A stretch of 64,000 bases of DNA from Coffea arabica (Eukaryota; Streptophyta; Magnoliopsida; Gentianales; Rubiaceae), in the NCBI RefSeq assembly GCF_036785885.1, contig NC_092320.1, forward strand, positions 22,445,557 through 22,509,556, read 5' to 3'. The notes below the pieces were generated by a model that was given only the letters and a program-made list of their open reading frames with translations, did no database searches and was not told the DNA's origin. Numbering within the stretch: position 1 is the first letter of the stretch; each line of letters starts with the position of its first letter. The position numbers and the translations under genes were made by a program. Below are positions 50,001 through 59,656 of this stretch, one piece after another.

Positions 50001-51796
50001 TATGGGGCGCTCCCGCTGACGAGTTGATTATGGGCGTGGAAGATAGAATTTTTCATTCATATATTTCATTGATAAAAATCTGGAAATTTTATTAGATGGA
50101 AGATAGCGCATGCGCGACAATTGTGGAAGGAGAAAAGATGATAGAAAAGATTTCCAAGTACATATGTATAGATTAACAATTGGCCGCATTCCTGGCAAAT
50201 AATTGAGCAGCCACTTTTGGATCCCTACGAAGTCCAATTGGCCTCACAAGTCCCAAGTAATAAAATTCTATAGATTAACAAAAAATATCGTCCAGCAGAA
50301 GTCCAAGGGCTGAATTGTCAGATCCAATATTTTCAAGCATTTGTTGATAATGTATGTGTGTTAATTATACAGATACTGCCCGACTTTTTTTTTATTTTTT
50401 AAGCAGGAGATTTTTTTTTTTTTTTTGTTTTTTTTCCTAGCATGAGAGAAGTGGGATACAAGAAGCAAAAAGGGAGAAGAAAAATTAAAATCCAAGACCT
50501 CTAATTTCTAAACGTATCAATTTTAGCCACTAAATCAATGTAACACATTAGTAGGAATTTGTTTCAGATTATTTTCCCGTTGAATTCAAGCTTCTAGTGT
50601 GCATTCTATGCTAGCGTGTTAGCAAAGGTAACTTATACTTTTTTTAATCTTCTCATCCCTCACCGCACTTTTTTCATCCCTATTCGTCAGGTATAAAGCT
50701 CGATCCATTTTACCCTCATATCTCTCTCCACACTCTTTTCACCACAACTATCAACTATAAAATTCGAACCTTAAACTTCACAGAGAGAAGAACTCTAAAA
50801 ACCCTCCTCTAACTCCTAACTTAGTTCTACACAGTAAAATCTTTGTTAATATGAATCTTGGCCTCCGGTTCAATATTTTTAAAAAAAAAAAAAAGGTCGA
50901 GGCTTTGTACAAGGATTCCCTGACCAAAGACAAGTTCTCCATAACATCCTGCTACGTACCGGAGTTAGCCTTTCAATTTTTGTACCTTTGTTTTTTTCCT
51001 GTTTTCCCAGGATTTGTTCAATGATTGAGGGTATTTGTGGTAACAAACAGGTACTGTATTTTGGCGGATGGCTGATTTGCTCTACTTGTAAGTTGTAATC
51101 AAACAACTTAAAGAGGAACAGAAATCAAGATTCTAATTTTTCCCTACTGGATAACATTCATTCCATTTTGCAAAGCTAAAAGAATTAGCATTTTCTAGTA
51201 TCGGTTAGCACATTTAAGTTAGCCCTAACATATGATGTGAATACACAGACAATCACAATTATTGCAGTCCTATATCTATATGCTTTTCTCAAATTAAAAA
51301 ACTAATATTTCCACTCTTAATCAATGCCTTGCGCTCATATTTGAAATCATGGATTGTGTCTTAAACCTGCTAGTATGAATTTTTACAATGTCAATGCATA
51401 TAAAATTAATCACAATTAAAATGATGTAGTTCAAGGAACAAAGTAGTTTTTTTTTTTCCTTTTTGTAAGTGGGAGATTTTGAATCCAAGATCTCTTACCT
51501 TACAGTCTCTACCACCTCACTACTCCACCCAAACTACCCCCTCTCCTCACCCCACAACCAAAACCCCAACAATGAACAAAGTAGTTTATTCTGAATAACA
51601 AGAACTATAGGGTTTTTGGTCAAATTTACTACTGGAACAAGTATAAAAGCCAACGGCTTGGAGTAATTTTAAATTCAATCTTGTAAAACGTTGCTCAAAA
51701 CACATGGGATAAAATCCGTAGAATAAGATACCTGATCACTAATCCTGGAATCTACCACAATTTAATTCCAGTAAAACTTCTACCAACAAAATCTGA
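47026..51796. other. Intergenic DNA with SINE-like scraps
   Basis: No gene is recognised. Short fragments with 'aatccaagacctctaattt' (about 50490) and 'gaatccaagatctcttacct' (about 51480) beside T-runs and C-rich tails look like SINE relics on the minus strand. 51731-51756 has a weak resemblance to the 3' part of the defensin-like gene (see findings). The frames present are random. Confidence 0.4.
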
Positions 51797-52121
51797 TAGG
51801 AATATTTTCTAAACCTTTTATAAGTGTCTTTTGGCCTAAGAACCACTTTTCTACGATTTTTGTATTTCTTTTTCATAGTAGAAATATTACTCCTCCTCGG
51901 CCCGTGGACGTAGTTCAATTTGACCGAACCACGTAAAACTTATGTGTCTTTTATTTGCTTTGTTATTTTGTCTTTATTGGGTTACCGCAACCCTTTTATA
52001 TGGTCGGTTTTACTGCCTAATTATTATATGGCTGGTATCTACCGCCTAACCATTATATGATCGGTTATACAGCCTATTTTGTTCTAACTTTAGTTTGTTT
52101 ATTCTTGGGCCAGTCCTTTCA
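51797..52121 (+). repeat. Truncated 5' LTR of the copia element
   Basis: It aligns with about 56590-56915 (shared 'ttctttttcatagtagaaat', 'tttatttgctttgttatttt', 'ccttttatatggtcggtttt') with roughly one mismatch per ten bases. The first some 225 bp of the 3' LTR, including its TATA box, have no counterpart here, so the promoter is lost. Confidence 0.85.
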
Positions 52122-52124
52122 AAC

Positions 52125-52135
52125 TGGTATCAGAG
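52125..52135 (+). other. Primer binding site of the copia element
   Basis: TGGTATCAGAG three bases after the LTR end, complementary to initiator methionine tRNA. Confidence 0.9.
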
Positions 52136-52338
52136 TTAGTTGATATATTTTGCAAGACAGGTTCATCTTATGGGGCCCGTTCAACCTGTGGGGCCATTCA
52201 TCTAGTGGGGCCCGTTTATTCGTGGGGCCCTTTCATCCCGTGAGGCCCGCTCATCCCGTGGTGTCCGATCACGAGACTTGCATATTTGTTTGACCAGTTT
52301 TTTGAGACAAACTTCAAATTATAGATTTTGTGGCAACA

Positions 52339-53112
52339 ATGACGATAACAAAAACGGTTGTCGAGAAATTCGACAGGAATGACAACTTCGGCATATAACA
52401 ACTCAAGATGGAGGCTATTTTTGTTCAAGATGGAGTTGATCTAGCGATTCACGGAATCGAGAACAAACCAAAAGATGTAAAGGATGCGGATTTTTCCGAT
52501 ATGGATAAGAAGGCTAAATCCAGCATAATTTTGAATTTCTCCAATGAAGTTTTACGGGAGATAGCAACGGAGACTTCGGGCAAGACTATGTGAGATAAAT
52601 TGAAAGCTTGTATATGAAGAAGACAGTCGATAATCGACTATATTTGAAGTAGAGTTTGTACATGCTTCGGATGTCTGAAGGTAAATCGATCTATACTCTC
52701 CCATCTTGATAAATTTGATTCCATTATTATGGATTTGGAGAATATAGATTCGAAAATTGATGATGAGAATCAGACCCTATTACTTTTGTGTTCCCTTCCT
52801 CAATCCTTTAAGCATTTCCATGATACTATGATTTATGGAAAGGAAACAATTTCGTATCGAAAAATTAAATCTACATTAAAATCTAAAGAACAGATAGATA
52901 GGGATATTACTGGAAAAACTAGTGGGAGTCAAGCCGATGGCTTGTTTGTTCGGGGTAGATCTGAAAAGAGAAATACAGAAAGTAGAAGTAGATCCAAATC
53001 TAGACATAAAAATATGGTGTGCAACTATTGTAAAAAGAAGGGTCATGTTATCTCTGATTGTTTTAAATTGAAAAATAAAGAAAAGCAAAAGGAGAAAAAG
53101 ACCATTTGTTGA
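52339..53112 (+). pseudogene. Copia gag with zinc knuckle, broken
   Basis: It starts with ATG and opens VVEKFDRNDNFG, the usual N-terminal gag motif. Stops follow at once after FGI and again around 52591-52650. The middle ([14 protein letters not shown]) and the knuckle [14 protein letters not shown], a normal C-x2-C-x4-H-x4-C, remain readable. The frame ends at TGA 53110, at the left edge of the inverted segment. Confidence 0.85.
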
Positions 53113-53251
53113 AAACCAGTCCCTATTGGAACACATATGATATGAAAAACCCGAATCTATAATCCACTCATTGTTAGACTTAAAATTATTTTCTGTTGCA
53201 CAGAAAATGGTTCCATCATTCTCATCTACTGCAATACTAGTATGAATCAAC
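53108..53251 (-). pseudogene. Copia protease segment, inverted within the element
   Basis: The aspartic protease motif WIIDSGFSYHMCSNRDWF and the preceding FCATENNFKSNNE are read on the minus strand, while gag before and integrase after are on the plus strand. The piece is exactly the part of the polyprotein that is missing between them. The edges carry an inverted pentamer, GTTGA (53108-53112) and TCAAC (53247-53251). The segment has therefore flipped in place. Confidence 0.9.
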
Positions 53252-53255
53252 TGAA

Positions 53256-54650
53256 GGTGGAATTGTCTTAATGGGTATCAACGCCATTTGTAAAGTTGTT
53301 GGCAAATGTACAATCCGGATTAAAATGTACGATGGTATTGTGAGGACGCTCACAGATATTAGACATGTTCCAGATTGGAAGAAAACTCTCATCTCTTTGG
53401 ACACTCTTGAGTCTATTGGGTACAGGTATTCTGGTGGAGGTGGAGTTCTCAAAATCACTCGAGGTACTCTTTTTGTTATGAAAGCACACAGATTTGGTAC
53501 TTTATATATTTTGCAGAGATCTACTGTTACAGGTGCTGCTGCTGTTTCAACATCATCTTTATCAGATACAGACATCACCAAATTATGGCATATGCATTTG
53601 GGGCACATGAGCGAAAAAAGTTTGGACATACTGAGCAAAAGAGGATTTCTTTGTGGACAAAGTACCGGGCCATTGGAATTCCGTGAACATTGTATTTTTG
53701 GGAAGCAGAAAAGAGTCAGCTTCAGTTCACCAGCAATTCACAAGACAAAAGGTACTCTTGATTACATTCATTCAGATCTATGGAGTCCTTCTCGTGCTCC
53801 TTCTAAAGGAGATGCCAGGTACATGTTGACTTTCATTGATGATTATTCAAGGAAAGTTTGGGTATATTTTCTTAAACATAAAAATGATGTTTTCTTAACT
53901 TTCAACCAATGGAAAGTTTTGATTGAAAAACAAACAGGAAAACATATTAAGCGGTTGAGAACAGATAATGGCATGAAATTTTGTGGAGGTGAATTTGATA
54001 GATTTTGTAAAAATGAAGGAATTGTTTGGCATCATACCGTCAGGATGACGCCTCAACAAAATGGTGTGGCCGAACGTATGAATAGAATGCTTTTCGAGAG
54101 AGCACAGTGTATGATCTCCAATGCAGGGTTGATAAACGACTTTTGGGTAGAGACGATCAATATGCCTGTTATATTGTCAACCGTTCTCTTTCTGCATCTC
54201 TTGATTTTAAAACTCCTGAAAAAGTTTTGTCAGGTACTCCTACTGATTACTCAAATTTAAAAATTTTTGGGTGTCCAACATACATGCACATGAATGATGG
54301 AAAATTGGAGTCTATGGCTAAAAAGTGCATTTTTTTTGGGTATGCTTCTGGAGTGAAAAAATACAGATTATGGTGTCCTGATCTCAAATTTTCAAAATTT
54401 GTAATCAGTAGAGATGTTACTTTTGATGAATTGTTTATGTTATCTTCCAAGAAGGACTCTTCTAGTCCTTGTACTACTGATAGTACACAGAAGCAGGTGG
54501 AGCTTGATATTGGCAGTTCCGATCCTTCTCAGTCCAAATCTTCTATTCAGCAAGAGTCAGTAGATGCACCTGAATCTACTGTTGAAGATAGTTCAGAAGA
54601 AGATGAGTATTCCATAGCCAGAAATAGAACAAGGAGAGACATTTGACTAC
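53256..54650 (+). pseudogene. Copia integrase, frameshifted
   Basis: It resumes at [16 protein letters not shown]. The zinc-binding part ([10 protein letters not shown]...) keeps its histidines, but the first cysteine is arginine (FREHCIFGK). The catalytic acids are present in DLWSP, RTDNG and [10 protein letters not shown] frameshift near 54155-54165 moves the rest ([30 protein letters not shown]) into another frame. A stop at about 54645 ends it. Confidence 0.88.
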
Positions 54651-54664
54651 CACAAAGATATGCA

Positions 54665-55936
54665 AATTTAGTTGCATATGCTTTGTCTGGTGCAGAAGAA
54701 ACTGATACAGTTAGTGAGCCTTCCACCTATTTAGAAGCAGTTTCTTGTGATGATTCTGCAAAATGGTTAATTGCGATGAATGAAGAAATTGAATCTATTC
54801 ATCAAAATGAAACTTGGGTTCTTGTAAAGCAGCCGTCAAATACGAAAATAGTTGGTTGCAAGTGGGTATTCAAGAAAAACGAAGGTATTCCAGGGGTTGA
54901 AGATGCAAGGTATTAAGCACGATTAGTTGCAAAGGGCTATAGTCATGTACAAGGTGTTGATTTTAATGAAATTTTTTCACCTGTTGTTAAACATAACTCT
55001 ATTCGTGTTTTGCTTGCTTTAGTTGCTATGTATGATTTGGAGTTAGAGTAGCTTGATGTTAAGACAACTTTCTTGCATGGCGAACTTGAAGAACAAATTT
55101 ATATGAAACAACCCTAAGATTTTGAAATTGAAGGTAAAAAAGATCATGTTTGCTTATTGAAAAAAATCCTTATATGGATTGAAACAGTCTCCAAGACAGT
55201 GGTATAAGAGATTTGATTCCTTTATGTTGGGTCATGATTATTTAAGGAGCATGTATAATAGTTGTGTTTACTTCCGAAAGTTAAATGATAGTTCTTTCAT
55301 TTACTTATTGTTATATGTTAATGACATGCTCATTGCTATCAAGAATTTGTCAGAAATTCACACTTTGAAACTGCAGTTAAATAGTGAATTTGAAATGAAA
55401 GATTTGGGAGCAACTAAAAAAATTCTTGGCATGGATATCAATCGAGATCGAGGAGTAGGGAAGTTGTTCTTAACTCAGAAAATTATCTTGAGAAAGTCTT
55501 GGAGCGTTTTGGCATGAAAGATGCTAAAACAATATCTACTCCTCTTGCTGCCCATTTTCGGCTATCTGATGCTCAATCACCAAAATCAGATGAAGATGAA
55601 GATTATATGGCACGAGTTCCTTATTCCAGTGCAGTCGGCAGTGTTATGTATGCAATGGTTTGTACTCGTCCAAATATCTCACATGCAGTTAGTGTTGTTA
55701 GCAGATATATGTCTTGCCCTGGTAAAGCACATTGGCAGACTGTGAAGTGGATTCTCAGATACTTGCGAGGTACTTCAAATGCATGTTTAGAGTTTGGAAG
55801 AAATAATAACACTTTGATTGGTTTTATAGACTCAGATTACACTGTGGATGTTGACAGGAGAAGATCACTTTCACGCTATATATTTTGCATTGAGGTTTTG
55901 CTGTCAGTTGGAAAGTTACTCTACAACCTGTTGTAG
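54665..55936 (+). pseudogene. Copia reverse transcriptase, inactive
   Basis: Typical blocks are seen: KWLIAMNEEIESIHQNETW, GCKWVFK, ARLVAKGYSHVQGVDFNEIF, LYGLKQSPRQWYKRFD and RRSLSRYIF. Stops interrupt at 54914, 55048 and 55115, with frameshifts near 55165 and 55490. The catalytic YVDD is YVND (55314-55325), which removes one of the metal-binding aspartates. Confidence 0.9.
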
Positions 55937-56277
55937 CTTTGTCTACTACAGAAGCAGAATATATGACTGTGACCGAGGCAATCAAAGAAGTCTTGTGGTT
56001 GAAGAGTTTGTTTAGCGAACTTAGTCTATATCAAGGTATTACTGATATTCACTGTGATAGTCAAAGTGCCATACACTTAACTAAAGATCAGATGTATCAT
56101 GAGAGGACGAAGCACATTGATGTGAAGTATCATTTCATTTGGGATATCATTGCTGAAGGAAAGATCCTTGTTCAGAAAATCAATACCAAGGACAATCTAG
56201 CCGATATGTTTACAAAACCTCTTTCAGTTTATAAGTTCAAGCAGTGCTTGGACTTGGTTGGTATTCATTGTTGGTGA
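55937..56277 (+). pseudogene. Copia RNase H, C-terminal part
   Basis: It reads STTEAEYMTVTEAIKEVLWL, HCDSQSAIHLTKD and HERTKHIDVKYHFI, the standard copia RNase H motifs, and ends NLADMFTKPLS...DLVGI at a stop. This is the best-preserved stretch of the element. Confidence 0.88.
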
Positions 56278-56352
56278 TTTACGCCCATTGGGACTTATGT
56301 GGAGAAGGTGGAACAGTTTTATTATTATCGATGGTGGAACTAAAATTATGCC

Positions 56353-56363
56353 AAGGTGGAGAT
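56353..56363 (+). other. Polypurine tract of the copia element
   Basis: AAGGTGGAGAT just before TTGTTGATTTG, the usual Tnt1/Tork-type junction between polypurine tract and 3' LTR. Confidence 0.7.
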
Positions 56364-56364
56364 T

Positions 56365-56915
56365 TGTTGATTTGTCAAAGCCGCAAGCTTTGACTTTGTG
56401 GCATAATTTTTCATTTTGCTTCCGTCCCACATAGGTAATCAAGGAGGAAAGCCTTCCCTTGTTTACCTATAAATAGGGGGCTTGGCGTTGAAGTTAATTG
56501 TACCACTTAAGAGAGTTATATGGGCTATTAGTTTCTTGAATCATCTAACCCATCTGTAGTCAAATATTTTAGACTTTCTTGTTTTGTGTTTAGAAATATT
56601 TCCCAAACCTTTTATAAGTACCTTTTAGCCTAGGAATCACTTTTCTACGGTTTTTGCATTTCTTTTTCATAGTAGAAATATTGCTCCTCCTCCACCCGTG
56701 GACGTAGGTCAATTTGACCGAATCACGTAAATCTTCTGTGTCTTTTATTTGCTTTGTTATTTTGTCTTTATTGGGTTGCCACAACCCTTTTATATGGTCG
56801 GTTTTACCACCTAATTATTATATGGCTGGTATCTACTGCCTAACCATTATATGGTCAGTTATACCGCCTATTTTGCTCTAATTTTAGTTTGTTTATTCCT
56901 GGGCCAGTCCTTTCA
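56365..56915 (+). repeat. 3' LTR of the copia element (about 551 bp)
   Basis: It begins TGTTGATTTGTC after the polypurine tract and ends GGGCCAGTCCTTTCA. A TATA box, TATAAATA, is at 56468-56475. The last 325 bp match the truncated 5' LTR. The right boundary is confirmed because a defensin-like exon resumes at the next base. Confidence 0.8.
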
Positions 56916-57024
56916 CATTGGTTGATGCAGTCTAGTCCGTTGTTGGTTCCCTCAAAAAAAAAAAAAGGTCTGTTATTGCATGTTCCCACGAATGTGCAAT
57001 TCCTGCTCTCTTCTGCTTTGCTGT
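56916..57024 (-). pseudogene. Defensin-like gene fragment interrupted by a copia element
   Basis: Read on the minus strand, a GCAG acceptor at 57025-57028 is followed by an exon in the same phase as exon 2 of the gene at 8701-9507. It encodes NCTFVGTCNNR and, after an insertion of about 33 bp with a T13 run, LDCINQ. These match CKFVGTC..RLDCIQQC of the intact gene. The small insertion is bracketed by near-identical 'caataacagac' and 'caacaacggac', which look like its target duplication. The exon is cut off at the copia LTR end. No signal-peptide exon was found upstream. Confidence 0.75.
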
Positions 57025-57045
57025 CTGCATCCACTAGGGTATGCA

Positions 57046-57480
57046 TCGAATTTCAATTCGGTAAATCAGAACCATGAATTCGGAAGTTTCAAAATTTTGG
57101 AAGTTGGAAATTTTGACCGATTTCAATTTCAAATTCACAAATTTCGAATTCGAATTTACTTCGATTTCATTTTGAAATTCGGTTGGTTATCGAATTCACC
57201 GAATTTAGCAAATTTAACTTATAAGTTTATAACATAATTTGCTAAATTAGATCCTAATTTTTGTTTTTATGAAACAAACTTAATTATACTTACTATTATT
57301 ATATAATTTAATTAGTAGTTAGAGGTATTATTACCGTTTTCGATTTATGAATTTGAAAACGGAAATTTCGACTTGGAAACACATTATCCCAAATTTGAAC
57401 CTAATTCGCACAATTTGAAAACGGAAATTCCAATTTTCATACAAATAATAATGTCAAAATTTTCATATGAATAAACAAGT
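57046..57480. repeat. Repeat rich in 'ttcgaattcg' and 'gaaatttcg' motifs
   Basis: Both ends carry many GAAATTC/GAATTCGAA motifs around an AT-rich centre, as in small dispersed elements. Precise termini and a target duplication were not found. Confidence 0.35.
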
Positions 57481-58700
57481 GCAAAAAAAAAAAAAAAAAA
57501 AAACTAGCCTTGTTTGGATCGCAGCTTTCTAAAGAAAATTTTCTATATTTTTTTTTATAAACACATTTTCTAATCACTTTTTTACCTCACATATATCAAA
57601 TTGATATAATACATTTTTTTTAAATAAAAACTCTTATAAATAGCAATCCGAAAAGGAGCTAAGAATCTTGATTCCTTTTGGAGCTGGTAGTAGGTTTATG
57701 CTTTGGTGCAAATTTAGCCAAACTTGAGATTTCTTTCTTTCTTCATTATTTTCTACTTAACTATTTGACAAAAATCCAATAATTTCATTTTCTTAGTTCT
57801 AGGTCTTGTTTCATTTAATATCATATACTGTCGACAAAGCTTTAAGAAGTATGAAACTCAAAATAATCTTTCCATCTACACATTCATTGTTTTTCCTAAG
57901 TTACCATATATCTTGCTTCCACTAGCTAGGTAAATTAGTCATGAACTTGTAACCTTGCACACTTCAAATGTTTTTGCAGGCTTGAAAGGATGAATTCACA
58001 GGGTTCAGTCGAACATTTATCAGCAACTAGTCATGTTGACAAATGCCTGACAAGAATGGAAAATTGCAGGTGTTTTGCTCATTAGACAATGTATTCTTTT
58101 TGATTATTTTTCATAAAGTGAAATTTTCCAAAAGTTGGTTTCAATAAGCTTATTGATATTATATCAATAAGCATATAGATATAACATGCAAGAAATCATG
58201 GGTATAGTCATCATTCACCTTCTACTGATTATCTTACCAATAATTAAATTAAGGTTATTATTTACCAGAAATAAATGTTCTTAGAATGTTTGTTGTGAAT
58301 AAGCATGTTCATGATACATATAAGCCATTTATGGGTATAGCGTGTATGCTATATATTACTAAATCTTCTCCATCACATGGTAAGATTAGTCTTTTATTAT
58401 TCAAGTATTACATGAGGAGGTCTAATATCCAGTGTGTTTTCATCATACGGATTTTAGTGTTACCTAAATTACTTTCTGGGGTTTCAAAAACTTTGGCTTA
58501 TATCTGATTCATGTTGATTTTCAGTGTATGGATGATCGAAGAATTTGGGTTTTGGACAAGTAATATGTAAATGGCTACCGCCCATGGGACCTCATTGGGA
58601 TCAATCATCATGTATCCAGATAAAGCTAACATCCCAAGAGGTGAGAAGTCAAATTGATTTGAATTATGAACACAATGTTGTCATTCCCTTTTTTTTTTTT
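57481..58700. other. Intergenic DNA with a possible orphan exon
   Basis: After an A-run at 57484-57502 the sequence is AT-rich. 57976-58069 on the plus strand has an acceptor-like TTTTTGCAG before it, an open frame (LERMNSQGSVEHLSATSHVD, then KCLTRMENC) and a GT after it. I do not recognise the protein. 58529-58565 (after TTTTCAG, reading MDDRRIWVLDK, stop) may be another scrap. Confidence 0.25.
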
Positions 58701-59132
58701 TGGATAAAAAACAAAAAAGCTCCTATGATAAACCTAATATACAGAAAAGTCCTAAGTGACTTCAAAACATACAACACAATACCTCATACTTTGAATTAAA
58801 TTGTAAAGGTGACGGAATCCATTAAACTTAACGGAAATGGATGAAGTGACAAAAATGCTCTGACATAATTAAGCAAAAGACAGTTCAACAAAATCATTTA
58901 TTTTATTCTCTAAAGAGAGAGAATTGAGGGTTAAGGGATAGAACATGTATATTTGTTAAAAATTAGGTATAAAATTTTTTTTAGGTTCCAATAAGCCATT
59001 TCCATTAAGTTTAACGGATTCCGTCACTTTTACAATTTAATTCAAAGCATGAGGTATCATGTTGTACGTTTTGAAACTACGGGGGACTTTTCTGAGTATT
59101 AGGTTTATCATAAGATTTATTTTTTACCTTTT
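58701..59132. repeat. Palindromic MITE with about 135-bp arms
   Basis: The left arm (58701-58840) and right arm (58996-59128) are inverted complements at roughly 85-90 percent by eye. For example, 'cggaatccattaaacttaac' faces 'gttaagtttaacggattccg'-like sequence. T and A runs lie outside. The interior is AT-rich and non-coding. Confidence 0.8.
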
Positions 59133-59648
59133 TAAAAAAAAAAAAAAAAAGGATAGCTGACCTTTCCATTATCAAGTAATATGTTTGGAGCTCTCTCCTG
59201 GTATATACATGCTTACCTATTCGAAGGAGGGAAGGCTATTTGAAGGGAAGTCCAGTGGCACAACTGGATTTGTGCTTGATACTAAGGAGTGCAGTTTTGC
59301 TATAAAAGTTTGAACATTTTCACCAATTATCTGCAAAGGGTGTACAATTTTGCATTAGGATTTTGAATATTTTCGCTTTTACATTATTTATTGCCACTCG
59401 AACACTTTCATTTGTTATCCTCAAAAGGCATGATTGATTTTTTTTTTTAAATAAATGGAAGAGCATGGGAAAGAGAAAATAAAAGAGAGAAAAAGGAACA
59501 AAGAAAATTGGGATTTTGAATAGATTTTTCCGAACTTGTTTGCATCCTTTAAGGAATAACTCTATCAGCTACTTATGAATTTAGACTAAGAGGGATATGG
59601 ACACGTGTTTTTTACAGTGCATATTTCTCTTGTGTGCGTAGGCACTCT
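59133..59648. other. Intergenic DNA with a coding-like relic
   Basis: 59218-59313 on the plus strand reads YSKEGRLFEGKSSGTTGF, then VLDTKECSFAIKV, and ends in TGA. It has the composition of a real terminal exon, but I cannot assign it, and no good acceptor is seen just before it. Confidence 0.25.
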
Positions 59649-59656
59649 AGTATATA

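Larger units (their letters stand above)
51797..56915 (+). mobile_element. Degenerate Ty1/copia retrotransposon (Tnt1/Tork type)
   Basis: The domain order gag, protease, integrase, reverse transcriptase, RNase H is that of copia elements. It has a truncated 5' LTR (about 51797-52121), an initiator-Met primer site, a polypurine tract and a full 3' LTR (about 56365-56915). The coding part is broken by many stops and frameshifts, the reverse transcriptase catalytic motif is changed, and the protease segment is inverted. Because the left end is deleted, no target duplication can be checked. The right end lies exactly inside a defensin-like exon. Confidence 0.92.

Noticed and set aside
53237-53638. 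Minus-strand frames opposite the copia integrase
   Set aside because: Shadows of the plus-strand integrase. Only the 53108-53251 part is real, because it shows the protease motif.
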